In this document: piece after piece, positions 16,700-25,690 of the stretch
How the letters are laid out: each line of letters starts with the position of its first letter
How positions within the stretch are numbered: the first letter of the stretch is position 1
DNA from: Rheinheimera pacifica
Lineage (GTDB): Bacteria; Pseudomonadota; Gammaproteobacteria; Enterobacterales; Alteromonadaceae
Length of the DNA stretch: 64,000 bases
NCBI RefSeq assembly: GCF_900108485.1
Contig: NZ_FNXF01000002.1
Location: forward strand, 372,001 to 436,000
Reading direction: 5' to 3'
Program-made: the position numbers and the translations under genes
Notes under the pieces: model-generated
The model's database searches: none
What the model was told of the DNA's origin: nothing
Seen by the model: the letters and a program-made list of their open reading frames with translations, nothing else

Positions 16700-18053
16700 A
16701 TTTTTCCAGCCGCCGGTATAAAGCACCACGGGTTAAACCCAGTGCTTTGGCGGCCTGGCTGACATTGCCCTGATAATACTGCAGCGCCTGGCGGATCGTT
16801 TTTTCTTCAACAAAATCAAGAAAAAAGTCGTTATCGGCAGTGTGCACTGCACTGTCGGAAGCCGCTACCGTTGGCAACTGGCTGAAATCCAGTGTACTGC
16901 CCTCGGCCAATACCACGGCACGCTCTACCGCGTGTGCCAGCTGGCGCACATTGCCCGGCCAGTCGTACTGCTGCAGCTTATGTTTATCACTGCTACTGAT
17001 CTGTAAAGCATCTCGCTGGTATTTCTGGCTGTAATGCTTAAGGTACCAGTCCAGCAACTGCGCAATATCGCTTTTGCGCGCCCGCAGCGGCGGCAGTACA
17101 ACTTCTACGGTATTAATGCGGTACAACAGATCCTGGCGAAAGGCGCCTTCGGCCACCGCCTGATATAAGTCTTCATTGGTGGCGCACACCAGGCGGATAT
17201 CCACCGCCACACTCTGGCTGCCACCTACCGGCACCACAGTGCGGCTTTGCAACGCCGTTAACAGCTTAGCCTGCTGCGCCAGCGGCAGGTTGCCCAGTTC
17301 GTCCAGCAGCAGGGTACCGCCATTAGCCTGCACAAAACGTCCGGCGTAGTCGCTTTTGGCATCGGTAAAGGCGCCTTTTTTATGGCCGAATAACTCACTT
17401 TCCAGCAAGCTGCTGCTTAAGCTGCCCATATCAACGCTTACCAAAGGTGCAGCTGCACGCTGCGATGCCTGATGAATAGCCTGGGCAACCAGGGCTTTAC
17501 CGGTACCGCTTTCCCCCAGCAGCAATACGTTAGCATCGGTTTTTGCCACTTTTTCAATAGTGCGTAACACCTGTTGCATAGCAGGGCTGTCGCCCAGCAG
17601 CGGAATCGTTTCTGCGGCGGCGGTCTTGCTGTTTGCTGCGCCACTGTGGCCGGGGCTGCCAGGTTGGGGTTGTTGCAATAATGCTTGCTGCAGTGCCTCC
17701 AGCAGTTGCTCATTCTGCCAGGGCTTGGCAATAAAATTAGCCGCCCCCAGCTGCATGGCTCGCACCGCCAGCGGCAGAGCGGCGTAGGCTGTCATCATCA
17801 CTACTTTTAAGCCGGGCCGGGCTTTTAATGCCTGTTTTAAATAAAACAAACCTTCTTCGCCACTTTGCGTATCGCGGCTGAAATTCATATCCAGCAACAA
17901 CAGATCAAACGGCTGGCTGCCAAGCATACTTTGCAGTTGCGCCGGCTCATGCAGCGTAACCACCTGGGCAAAGTGCTGTTTTAAAAAAATCCGGCTGGCG
18001 GTAAGAATGTCGTGGTTGTCATCCAGTACCAGCACATTAAATGGCTGCTTCAT
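16689..18053 (-). CDS. NtrC-family sigma-54-dependent response regulator (GAFTDA variant)
   Basis: This 454-residue protein has a receiver domain (phospho-acceptor Asp 55, Lys 110), an AAA+ domain (Walker A GESGTGK at 180-186, Walker B LLLDEL near 248-253) and a C-terminal Fis-type helix-turn-helix (NVSQAAKALGLTRGALYRRL). The sigma-54 contact loop reads GAFTDA (227-232) instead of GAFTGA, a variant found in a subset of enhancer-binding proteins. It forms an operon with the sensor kinase (11-base overlap). It diverges from an ABC transporter operon that has a clear sigma-54 promoter, its likely target. Confidence 0.94.
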   Translation of the reverse strand: MKQPFNVLVLDDNHDILTASRIFLKQHFAQVVTLHEPAQLQSMLGSQPFDLLLLDMNFSRDTQSGEEGLFYLKQALKARPGLKVVMMTAYAALPLAVRAMQLGAANFIAKPWQNEQLLEALQQALLQQPQPGSPGHSGAANSKTAAAETIPLLGDSPAMQQVLRTIEKVAKTDANVLLLGESGTGKALVAQAIHQASQRAAAPLVSVDMGSLSSSLLESELFGHKKGAFTDAKSDYAGRFVQANGGTLLLDELGNLPLAQQAKLLTALQSRTVVPVGGSQSVAVDIRLVCATNEDLYQAVAEGAFRQDLLYRINTVEVVLPPLRARKSDIAQLLDWYLKHYSQKYQRDALQISSSDKHKLQQYDWPGNVRQLAHAVERAVVLAEGSTLDFSQLPTVAASDSAVHTADNDFFLDFVEEKTIRQALQYYQGNVSQAAKALGLTRGALYRRLEKYGL

Positions 18054-18144
18054 TGTTACATCCTTGGGTTTATCTTTGCACCCTACCCGAAAATACCAGC
18101 GCCGCGCAACAAGCTTTTAAATCCAACAAGTTAGCGATTTCAGC

Positions 18145-18166
18145 AGGTGTCCGTTAATGGACACCT
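18145..18166. promoter_or_regulatory. perfect palindrome, likely enhancer site for the NtrC-type regulator
   Basis: AGGTGTCC-N6-GGACACCT, a perfect 8-bp inverted repeat. It lies about 73 bp upstream of the -24 element of the sigma-54 promoter and about 92 bp upstream of the regulator's own start. A further copy of the half-site, GCGGACACT, lies at 18180-18188. Position and symmetry fit a Fis-HTH enhancer binding protein. Confidence 0.7.
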
Positions 18167-18236
18167 GGCTGTACCACCAGCGGACACTATTGCAACCGAA
18201 AAAACTATAAAGTGTTGAATTTTAAAAGTTTAGTGT

Positions 18237-18253
18237 TTGGCATGGCCTTTGCG
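18237..18253 (+). promoter_or_regulatory. sigma-54 (-24/-12) promoter of the ABC transporter operon
   Basis: TTGGCATGGCCTTTGCG has the invariant GG (18239-18240) and GC (18251-18252) separated by exactly 10 bases and agrees with the consensus TTGGCAC-N5-TTGC apart from one T for C. Transcription would begin near 18263, about 35 bases before the adaptor ATG. Confidence 0.85.
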
Positions 18254-18297
18254 TTAATAACACTAACTCGCATCGCTATTTTTTTCGGAGCATACAG

Positions 18298-19548
18298 ATG
18301 GACAAGAAGATAAGCCCCAGTGTCAAAAGTCGGCTGATAAAGCCTGTTGTTGTGTTTAGCTTGCTGGCCGCCACTGCCTGGTTTGGCACTAACTGGCAGG
18401 CCAGCGCGCAAATGTCGGTATTGCTGCCGCTTAGCTCTGTCAGTACCGCCATAGTGCAACAGCAAAGCCTGCAGGAAAGCATAGCGCTGCGCGCCAATGT
18501 ACTGCCGCAGCACACGGTTTTTCTGGATGTTATTGAAGGCGGCCGGGTAGAGGAAAAACTGGCCGAACAAGGCCAGTTTGTTGAGCAAGGCCAGCCACTG
18601 GTTAAACTAAGCAACACCGCCTTGCAGCTGGATTTAATCAGCCGCGAAGCTCAGGTAACCGAGCAGATGAATTTTTTGCGCAACACGCAAATGACGATAG
18701 AAACCAACCGGCTGAACCTGCAGCGCGATGTGCTGGATATTGAGCATCAGATAACCACGCTAAGCCGCAACCGGGCTCAGAGCGAGCCACTGGTAAAAAC
18801 CGGCGTGTTAGCCCAGGAACACCTGCTAAACCTGCAACAGGACTTACGCTATCAGCAGCAACGCTTACAACTGACAAAGCGGCAACAGCAGCAGGAAGAA
18901 GCCATTCGCCAGCAACAACTTAGTCAGCTAAGCGAAAGCGTAGACATGCTGACAAAAAACCTCGAGTTTGCCCGGCAAAACGTACAAAACCTGCTGGTGC
19001 GCGCACCGGTAAGCGGCTATTTAAGCGAGTTTAATGTAGAAGCCGGTGAATCACGCGCGCCGGGCAGCCGCATGGGCCAGATTGACCTGCCAGAGCGTTA
19101 CAAGCTGGTGGCCAGCGTAGACGAATTTTACTTAAGCCGCGTTAGTACCGGTATGCAGGCAGTAGCCAGCCTGAACCAGCAGCAGTTGCCACTTACCGTA
19201 AGCCGCATCGACAGCCGGGTGGTAAACAACCAGTTTCAGCTTGAATTTGCCCTGCCGGGCGAGCACAGCGTAAAACGCGGCCAGTCGGTTAACCTGAACC
19301 TGCTGCTGGAGCAGCAGCAACAAACCGCACTGGTGCTGCCACGCGGCGCCTACTTAGCCGACAGCGCAGGCCAGTATGTGTATGTGCTGGACGGCCGCAC
19401 CGCCACGGCGCGTAAGCAAGCCGTTACGCTGGGCAAACAAAGCGCCAACCAGATCGAAATTGTCAGCGGCCTTAATGCCGGTGATCAGGTGATTATTTCC
19501 GGCTATCGCGAATTCCAGCAAGCCGATACTATTCAATTACAACAATAA
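18298..19548 (+). CDS. periplasmic adaptor (HlyD/MacA-type) subunit of ABC efflux system
   Basis: This 416-residue protein has an N-terminal membrane anchor (about 17-35) and a split lipoyl/barrel-sandwich domain (VEEKLAEQGQFVEQGQPLVKL and LLVRAPVSGYLSEFNVEAGE). A long alpha-hairpin coiled coil of about residues 115-220 lies between the halves, followed by beta-barrel and membrane-proximal regions. Such adaptors connect a MacB-type permease to an outer-membrane TolC channel. The ATG at 18298 follows TCGGAG. It is the first gene of a three-gene operon driven by the sigma-54 promoter. No TolC homologue is encoded nearby. Confidence 0.93.
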   Translation: MDKKISPSVKSRLIKPVVVFSLLAATAWFGTNWQASAQMSVLLPLSSVSTAIVQQQSLQESIALRANVLPQHTVFLDVIEGGRVEEKLAEQGQFVEQGQPLVKLSNTALQLDLISREAQVTEQMNFLRNTQMTIETNRLNLQRDVLDIEHQITTLSRNRAQSEPLVKTGVLAQEHLLNLQQDLRYQQQRLQLTKRQQQQEEAIRQQQLSQLSESVDMLTKNLEFARQNVQNLLVRAPVSGYLSEFNVEAGESRAPGSRMGQIDLPERYKLVASVDEFYLSRVSTGMQAVASLNQQQLPLTVSRIDSRVVNNQFQLEFALPGEHSVKRGQSVNLNLLLEQQQQTALVLPRGAYLADSAGQYVYVLDGRTATARKQAVTLGKQSANQIEIVSGLNAGDQVIISGYREFQQADTIQLQQ

Positions 19549-19558
19549 GGACAGCATC

Positions 19559-20260
19559 ATGATCCAATTACAACAATTAAACCGGGTATTTCGCACCAGC
19601 GAACTGGAAACAACCGCTCTGAACCAGATTGATTTACATATTCAGCAGGGCGATTTTGTGGCCATTATGGGCCCATCAGGCTGCGGTAAATCTACCTTGC
19701 TAAGCATTTTAGGCATGCTGGACAGCCCCAGCTCAGGCGCCTATTTGTTTCAGGGTACGGATATTGCCAATTACAGTGAAAAACAACTGGCACAACTGCG
19801 CAAAACCCAGCTCGGCTTTGTGTTTCAAAGCTTTAACCTGATAGATGAGCTAACGGTATTTCAAAATGTTGAGCTGCCGCTGCAGTATCAGGGCGTGGCG
19901 GCCGGCGAGCGTAAACAGCGGGTAGAGGCGATATTAAAACGCATGCAAATTGACCACCGCGCTGATCACCTGCCACTGCAGTTATCCGGTGGCCAGCAGC
20001 AGCGGGTGGCCGTGGCACGGGCGCTGGTAATTAACCCGGCGCTGATTTTAGCCGACGAACCTACCGGTAACCTGGATTCAAAAAACAGTGAAGAAGTGAT
20101 GCAGATGCTGCGCCAGCTAAACCACGACGGCACCACGGTGGTAATGGTAACGCACTCTGAGCATGAATCACGCTACGCCAGCCGCATAGTGCGGATGCTG
20201 GACGGCCAGATTATTACCGAGCGTGCCATGGAAGCAAAGATGGAGGCCAAATATGCGTAA
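19559..20260 (+). CDS. ABC transporter ATPase, MacB/LolD subfamily
   Basis: This 233-residue protein has Walker [10 protein letters not shown] (38-46), signature [15 protein letters not shown] (about 141) and Walker [15 protein letters not shown]. The VFQSFNL Q-loop and the [11 protein letters not shown] switch-histidine region are intact. It is separate from its permease, unlike fused E. coli MacB. It begins 10 bases after the adaptor and overlaps the permease gene by 8 bases, showing coupling. Confidence 0.96.
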   Translation: MIQLQQLNRVFRTSELETTALNQIDLHIQQGDFVAIMGPSGCGKSTLLSILGMLDSPSSGAYLFQGTDIANYSEKQLAQLRKTQLGFVFQSFNLIDELTVFQNVELPLQYQGVAAGERKQRVEAILKRMQIDHRADHLPLQLSGGQQQRVAVARALVINPALILADEPTGNLDSKNSEEVMQMLRQLNHDGTTVVMVTHSEHESRYASRIVRMLDGQIITERAMEAKMEAKYA

Positions 20261-22670
20261 TTCACTGGCAATGCTGGGCAATTACTTCACCACCGGCGTG
20301 CGTGCAGTGCTGCGGCATAAAACCCATTTAGCGTTAAATTTACTGGGCTTAACCACAGGTCTGGCGTCGGCCCTGCTGATTTTACTGTATGCCAGTTACG
20401 AGCTGGGCTTTGACAAAATGCACCCCAATGCGGCCAATACCTACCGGCTGGAGCAGTTTTTTAACCCGGTAAACCAGCGTTTTCCTATCTCCAGCCCGGC
20501 GATGAAAGATCTGCTGCACAATTATGATGACCGTATCCGGGTAACCCGCATTAATACCGGCGCCCCGGCGCTACGCCTGGCCGGTTCCAACCAACAGCTG
20601 ACACTGGAATGGCCACAAGCGGTGGACAGTAATATCACCGACTTTTTTCAGATAGACACATTGTCTGGTGATCTGGCCGCTACCCTGGCGCAACCCAACC
20701 TGATTGCGTTATCTGAGCAGGAAGCTAAGCGGTTATTTAGTAACACCAATGTGACAGGCCAGCAGTTACAACTGGGAGAACAGCGTTTTACTGTTAGCGC
20801 AGTGTACCGTATGCCAGAGCAGAGCCATTTTCAGGCCGGATCATTGCGCCGGATCAGTGATGAAGTAGCTGCCAGCCGTCTGGCAATGAATAATGTTTAC
20901 AGTTATATCTCACTGCCTGCTGATATTGATCACAGCGCTCTGTTACAGCAGTTATCTGCCCAGCTAAACGAACAGGCTTATACCGGCCGGCATATTACTG
21001 AACTGCAATTGCGGGCACTTACCGATATTCACCTGCACTCCAGCCTGGCTTACGAATTTAAAGTGAATGGCTCGGCCAGTACGGTAAATATCTGTTTGTT
21101 GCTGGCGGTTTTACTGCTGCTGATTGCCGCCATTAACTTTATTAATATGAGCACCGCCCGCGCCGCTATGCGTGCTAAAGAGGTCGGTGTGCGCAAAGCG
21201 CTGGGCGCCAGCCGTGGCCAGTTGTTTGTGCAGTTTATGCTGGAGTCGGTGCTAATTGCTGCCTGCGCCGGTTTATTTGCTGCTGTGTTAGTCGAGCTGG
21301 TATTACCGCAGTTTAATTTGCTGGTAAACCGCCCGCTACAACTGCACTACTTTGGCAGTTTTGGCCTGATTTTGCTTGGCAGCACCCTAAGTGTCGGCAT
21401 GCTGGCAGGTGTGTATCCGGCGATATTTATTTCGGCCTTTGATGCCAAAAAAGTGCTAAGCGGTGATTTTCAGCGCGGTAATACGGCACTTTTGCTGCGT
21501 AAAGGCTTATTGGTAATACAGGGTGCTATTACTATAGGTTTGTTAGTCTCCAGCGCAGTATTGCAGCAACAACTGCAACTGCTGCAAAACCAGCCCACCG
21601 GTTATCAGCGTGATGCCCGGTTAATGGTTTCCGGTATTGAGAATGAGCAGGTATTCTGGGCGGGCAACCAAAACCTGCTGCAAAGCCTGCGGCAGGTTGA
21701 AGGCGTAACGGCCGCGTCGATAATGGATATGCAGCTTACAGACACTGTTTCTCAGGCGATGAATATTCAGTTGCCGGGGCAAACCCAGGATAACGCTCTG
21801 CCGCCTATTTCGCAGATGGCAGCAGGCTTTGACATTGTTAAAACTGCGGGCTTTACCTTACTGGCCGGACGCGATTTTAGTGAAACCTATCAAAGCGACT
21901 GGTACCAAACGCATGGCGATCATGCTACTGCGGCAGTTATTATTACTGAATCACTGGCACGTAAAGCGGGCTATAACCAGGTGCAGGACGCCATCGGCCA
22001 GCAATGGCTGTTACCCGGCGACAACCCTGTTTTACAGATGAAAGTTGTTGGGGTAGTTGCAGATATCCAGATAGGCTCAGCCCTAAAACAACAGGAACCG
22101 TTAATACTGATTTGCGGCCGCTCACCCATGACGTACGGCAATATCCTGCTAAATCTGCAGCCAGAGCAAGCCTTTAGCGCCCGCAGCAAAGTGCAGCAAC
22201 TACTGACTGATCGCCTGCAACGTCAGGATCTGCAGCTAAGCTGGCTAAGTGATGACTACAACGCCATGTACCAGAACCAGCAGCGCCAGACTAAGGTTAT
22301 TGCTATCTTCGCTGCGCTGGCCATTGCCTTAACCTGTGTCGGCTTATTTGGTTTAGCCGCCTTTAGTGCCGAGCAGCGCTCACGCGAAGTAGCAATGCGC
22401 AAAGTGCTGGGTGCCGGGCGCTTTAGTCTGGTTAATTTGCTGGCCAGCGAATATATCAGGCTAATGGCAATTAGCGCCGTACTGGCCATTCCCGCCACTT
22501 TTTGGGCACTGGATAGCTGGCTGGCTGAGTTTAGCGTGCGCATCAGCCAGAACCCGCTTTGGTACTTGCTGGCCGCCGCCGCTACCTTCGCTATTTGCTG
22601 GTGCACTGTGGCCACATTGGCCTGGCAGGTTGCAGGGCGTAAACCTGCCATGGTATTAAGACAGCAATAA
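20253..22670 (+). CDS. ABC transporter permease with two FtsX domains
   Basis: This permease is about 805 residues long. A helix near residues 28-48 is followed by a MacB periplasmic core domain. An FtsX domain (residues about 270-430, including EVGVRKALGASRGQL) is followed by a second periplasmic domain and a second FtsX domain (about 680-800, with REVAMRKVLGAGRF). This duplicated build is typical of full-length permeases in two-component-controlled ABC exporters. The frame opens at 20223, but ATG at 20253 has GGAGG six bases upstream and is chosen. Probable substrate: an antimicrobial or envelope-stress compound, inferred only from the family. Confidence 0.94.
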   Translation: MRNSLAMLGNYFTTGVRAVLRHKTHLALNLLGLTTGLASALLILLYASYELGFDKMHPNAANTYRLEQFFNPVNQRFPISSPAMKDLLHNYDDRIRVTRINTGAPALRLAGSNQQLTLEWPQAVDSNITDFFQIDTLSGDLAATLAQPNLIALSEQEAKRLFSNTNVTGQQLQLGEQRFTVSAVYRMPEQSHFQAGSLRRISDEVAASRLAMNNVYSYISLPADIDHSALLQQLSAQLNEQAYTGRHITELQLRALTDIHLHSSLAYEFKVNGSASTVNICLLLAVLLLLIAAINFINMSTARAAMRAKEVGVRKALGASRGQLFVQFMLESVLIAACAGLFAAVLVELVLPQFNLLVNRPLQLHYFGSFGLILLGSTLSVGMLAGVYPAIFISAFDAKKVLSGDFQRGNTALLLRKGLLVIQGAITIGLLVSSAVLQQQLQLLQNQPTGYQRDARLMVSGIENEQVFWAGNQNLLQSLRQVEGVTAASIMDMQLTDTVSQAMNIQLPGQTQDNALPPISQMAAGFDIVKTAGFTLLAGRDFSETYQSDWYQTHGDHATAAVIITESLARKAGYNQVQDAIGQQWLLPGDNPVLQMKVVGVVADIQIGSALKQQEPLILICGRSPMTYGNILLNLQPEQAFSARSKVQQLLTDRLQRQDLQLSWLSDDYNAMYQNQQRQTKVIAIFAALAIALTCVGLFGLAAFSAEQRSREVAMRKVLGAGRFSLVNLLASEYIRLMAISAVLAIPATFWALDSWLAEFSVRISQNPLWYLLAAAATFAICWCTVATLAWQVAGRKPAMVLRQQ

Positions 22671-22705
22671 GCGCAATAATAACAATGATAAATAAAGGAT
22701 TATTA

Positions 22706-23803
22706 ATGAAACTAACCTTAGTTTCTCCCACCGCGCTGCTTGGCAGCGCGGTGTTACTCAGTGCCTGCAGTACACCCAACCGGGTAGAGCAACACCTGGG
22801 GGCAGATGCCGTAATTGAGCAGGTAACAGAAGGCGAGTACAAAGGCATGTACCGCAATCTGTATCGCACACCGGTTGAACAGCGCCAATATCCGGCAAAC
22901 TGTGAAGCAGATTGCTATCCGGCGCATCCTGCGGTGAGTTGCAAAACACCCGCCCAGGATTGCCAGTATACCGGGCCGCAGCAGTCACCTGCGCTGGATA
23001 CTGGTTTTAGCCTGCAATGGCTGGGGCATGCCAGCTTTTTAGTTAATGCACCTGATGGCCAGCAACTGCTAATTGATCCGGTATTCGGCCAGTTTGACTG
23101 GCCGGTAAGCTGGGCGCAGCATTTTGCCGGTATTATAAAACGACCCTACACACCCAAGCTTAGCGCAGAACAATTGGCAGCTACCAATGCAGTATTATAT
23201 TCGCATTTACACTACGATCATTTTAGCCATGCCAGCATCGCGCAAATAGGCACTGCTGCTAAGTATTATGTGCCATTAGGTATGGCAAATTATATGCCCA
23301 AAGGCGGCTATAACGTTGTGGAACAAGGCTGGTATAGCCACAGCCAGTTGGATGGGCTGAATATCCATCTGGTACCGGCACACCACTTTAACAGCCGTAA
23401 GTTGTTTAATGATCATAACCAGGCGATGTGGGGTGGCTGGCTGCTGGAGCATAGCGGAAAAACCCTGTTTTTTGCCGGAGATACCGGCTATTCAGAGCAT
23501 TTTAAAGATATTCAGCAGCGCTATGGTGATATTGATATCTGCCTGATACCTATTGCGTCTTATCATCATGATAAAGACGGTGACTGGTACCGCTATGTGC
23601 ATACCACGCCGGAAGATGCTTTAGTAGCCGCAGCAGAGCTGGGCTGTAAAGTGATGATCCCCTGGGGGTATGGTAATGCCAGCTGGCAGATGGGCGATCA
23701 CAGCTCGCACTCACCACTGCTACGTCTGCTACATATGCAGCAGCAACTGAATAGCCAGGTGCCGCTGCTGATTTTAAACGAAGGTGACAGTGTAGCCTTG
23801 TAA
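22706..23803 (+). CDS. metallo-beta-lactamase-fold lipoprotein (NAPE-PLD/UlaG-like)
   Basis: This 365-residue protein has a lipoprotein signal with lipobox LLSAC (cleaved before Cys). Its MBL core shows WLGHASFLVN, the metal motif SHLHYDHF, the later ligands PAHHFN and FAGDTGYSEHF, and a terminal WGYGNASW region. N-acyl-phosphatidylethanolamine phospholipase D-like proteins share this arrangement, so a hydrolase acting on envelope lipids is possible. Start: ATG at 22706 with AAAGGA upstream is better than ATG at 22685. It follows the ABC permease by 35 bases and may be part of the same operon. Confidence 0.88.
   Translation: MKLTLVSPTALLGSAVLLSACSTPNRVEQHLGADAVIEQVTEGEYKGMYRNLYRTPVEQRQYPANCEADCYPAHPAVSCKTPAQDCQYTGPQQSPALDTGFSLQWLGHASFLVNAPDGQQLLIDPVFGQFDWPVSWAQHFAGIIKRPYTPKLSAEQLAATNAVLYSHLHYDHFSHASIAQIGTAAKYYVPLGMANYMPKGGYNVVEQGWYSHSQLDGLNIHLVPAHHFNSRKLFNDHNQAMWGGWLLEHSGKTLFFAGDTGYSEHFKDIQQRYGDIDICLIPIASYHHDKDGDWYRYVHTTPEDALVAAAELGCKVMIPWGYGNASWQMGDHSSHSPLLRLLHMQQQLNSQVPLLILNEGDSVAL
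22729..22753 (+). other. 11-bp perfect hairpin inside the lipoprotein signal-peptide codons
   Basis: CACCGCGCTGC-TTG-GCAGCGCGGTG forms a GC-rich stem with a 3-base loop, 23 bases after the start codon. No T-run follows, so it is not a terminator. It may slow early translation. Confidence 0.6.
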
Positions 23804-23807
23804 CGTA

Positions 23808-24086
23808 TCAGGCCACTGGCTTTAACCGGGCTTTAGCGGCAAGTTTGTCACCCAGCTTGCCGGTAACCGCCCAAACAGCCAGCGCTACCCAGGCTATCCA
23901 GGAAAAGCCGGCCGGAATATTAAGCAGGGCAATTTTGCCGGCATGCTGGCGGTTAAACACCAGCGCCAGCAGGCTGGGTAAAAACCACACCGTTATAAAA
24001 AACACGCCAAACAGCAGCAGAAATACCCAATCGGCTTGTTGCCAGGCAGTACTAAATGCAGAGATAAATTGTTGTAACGTTTCCAT
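23808..24086 (-). CDS. superinfection-immunity family membrane protein
   Basis: This 92-residue protein has two hydrophobic helices (about 20-44 and 54-75). The pattern FLPSLLALVFNRQHAG...IALLNIPAGFSWIAWVALAVWAVTG matches the Imm_superinfect family named after phage T4 Imm. Chromosomal members are common and rarely tied to phage defence. It follows the amidohydrolase gene by 44 bases, with AGAGGA before its ATG, so it may be the second gene of that transcript. Confidence 0.78.
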   Translation of the reverse strand: METLQQFISAFSTAWQQADWVFLLLFGVFFITVWFLPSLLALVFNRQHAGKIALLNIPAGFSWIAWVALAVWAVTGKLGDKLAAKARLKPVA

Positions 24087-24130
24087 CTTTATATCCTCTT
24101 TATATTTTAAGTTAATTGAGAAAATCAGCG

Positions 24131-25591
24131 TTAAAGTTCAATATCGGCCAACATAGCCAGTTGGGCTTTCAGTTCATCCACTTGCCAGGCTTTGCCTTGC
24201 TGTACCACGGTATGTATCGTATTTAGCGCTTTAAGATCGGTCAGCGGGTTGGCCGTTAACACAATAAAGTCGGCGGCAAAGCCTTTTGCCAGCTGACCTG
24301 TGTCTTTTAAGCCAAGGTGGCGGGCACCGCCTACCGTAGCCAGTTGCAATACCTGCCAGTTTGTCAGGCCAGCGCCCTGGCTAAGCTGTAATTCGCGTAA
24401 GTAAAACGGCCCGCTGGCCACACTGTCGGTGCCAATGGCCAGTGGCACACCGGCGTCATACAAGCGCTTAAACAATTGCTGTACTTTGGGCATTTGTTGC
24501 TGTGCGGTGGCCAGCTCTTCTGCTGTCCAGTCATAACTGGGCGCGGCCAGCGTCGCACGCCAGCGCTTACGCATTTGCGGGTGATACACCCACATATCCT
24601 GCTCCGGATATAAACCGTCCAGCTCGCGGGCGAAGTACACCAGCTCGTTGACAACCAGCGTTAAATCGACATGAGTTTGCTGCCGCGCCAACGTGTCGAA
24701 AAGCTGCTGCATTGGGGCGCTGTCATAATCAACATGCTTAAACCAGCTGTAAATAAACCGGGCGCTGTGTGGAATGTTGCGCTCGGCCAGATAAGCGGTT
24801 TTGCCCTCGCCCGTTAACAGCTCGCTACTTGTTGGCAGGGCATGGGTTAGGGCATCAATACCCAGGTCCGCCGCATATTGCCAGCTAACATTGTCCAGAT
24901 GTGCCAGGGTTTTTAACCCGGCGGCTTTGGCCAAACGCACGCCCATCGCCAGTTCGTCTTTCGTCAGGCCCTGATACAGTTTTATGTACTGCGCGCCAAG
25001 CGCTTTCTGGCTGGCAATTTCGGCCTGCCAACCGGCCTCATCTTTTGGATGCACGGAGCCGCCTAAAATTGGCGTAGGTTCAAACACAAACCCCGCATAG
25101 CTAAACTTTGGGCCAGGCCAGTTACCCGCTTGCTGCTGGCGGACATACTCGGCATTAGCCTCTGGCGCACCAGCCGGGCTAAAGGCGGTGGTAACGCCGG
25201 TGGCTAAGGTGCTAAGCGCGTGATAACGGGTAATTTGACTATGGCCTTTCATGGTAAGTACTGGCTTGCCATCCTGCATCTCAACCCGGTGTGGCCCGGC
25301 AGTCAGGTGCAGGTGCACATCAATAAGGCCAGGCAATACGTACTGCTGCTGCAGATCAATTTGCTTTGCCGCTGCAGGTAAGCTGGCATCAGCCTGTTGC
25401 TGGCCCATTTGCACAATGCGGCCGTCTTTTACCAGTAACCAGCCATCGTTAAGCTGCTGCTCTGTTGCCGGGTTCAGCAAGGTGGCATTGAGGTACAGCA
25501 CCGCTTCATGCTGTATGTGAGAAGGGGTATCAGCACAAACCTGTGGCAGCGCCAGGCTGGCCATCAGACATGCCAGTAGTGATTTTTTCAT
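24131..25591 (-). CDS. exported amidohydrolase (imidazolonepropionase-like)
   Basis: This enzyme is about 486 residues long, with a signal peptide (MKKSLLACLMASLALPQVCA). The metal-dependent hydrolase fold is shown by LPGLIDVHLHL (HxH motif, about residues 90-100), LAHLDN, ALTHALP and the catalytic Asp in IGTDSVASGP. Family members hydrolyse peptides or cyclic amides in the periplasm. The frame opens at 25663, but the ATG at 25591, preceded by GGAGAA, restores a normal signal peptide. It is transcribed divergently from an ECF sigma factor and shares its promoter motif, implying it belongs to that regulon. Confidence 0.92.
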   Translation of the reverse strand: MKKSLLACLMASLALPQVCADTPSHIQHEAVLYLNATLLNPATEQQLNDGWLLVKDGRIVQMGQQQADASLPAAAKQIDLQQQYVLPGLIDVHLHLTAGPHRVEMQDGKPVLTMKGHSQITRYHALSTLATGVTTAFSPAGAPEANAEYVRQQQAGNWPGPKFSYAGFVFEPTPILGGSVHPKDEAGWQAEIASQKALGAQYIKLYQGLTKDELAMGVRLAKAAGLKTLAHLDNVSWQYAADLGIDALTHALPTSSELLTGEGKTAYLAERNIPHSARFIYSWFKHVDYDSAPMQQLFDTLARQQTHVDLTLVVNELVYFARELDGLYPEQDMWVYHPQMRKRWRATLAAPSYDWTAEELATAQQQMPKVQQLFKRLYDAGVPLAIGTDSVASGPFYLRELQLSQGAGLTNWQVLQLATVGGARHLGLKDTGQLAKGFAADFIVLTANPLTDLKALNTIHTVVQQGKAWQVDELKAQLAMLADIEL

Positions 25592-25640
25592 CGTAAGGTT
25601 CTCCGGTATAACGTTGTGATAAGTTGCCGTGTTTGCTGGA

Positions 25641-25670
25641 TAAGTCGTGGTTGTTTTGTGCACTGTTACA
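25641..25670 (-). promoter_or_regulatory. ECF-type promoter for the amidohydrolase
   Basis: On the minus strand TGTAACA (25664-25670) and GACTTA (25641-25646) are separated by 17 bases. Both elements and the spacing are identical to the opposing promoter at 25691-25720. Predicted start near 25634, giving a leader of about 43 bases. Confidence 0.7.
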
Positions 25671-25690
25671 AAATTTTTTTTATTTTTTTA

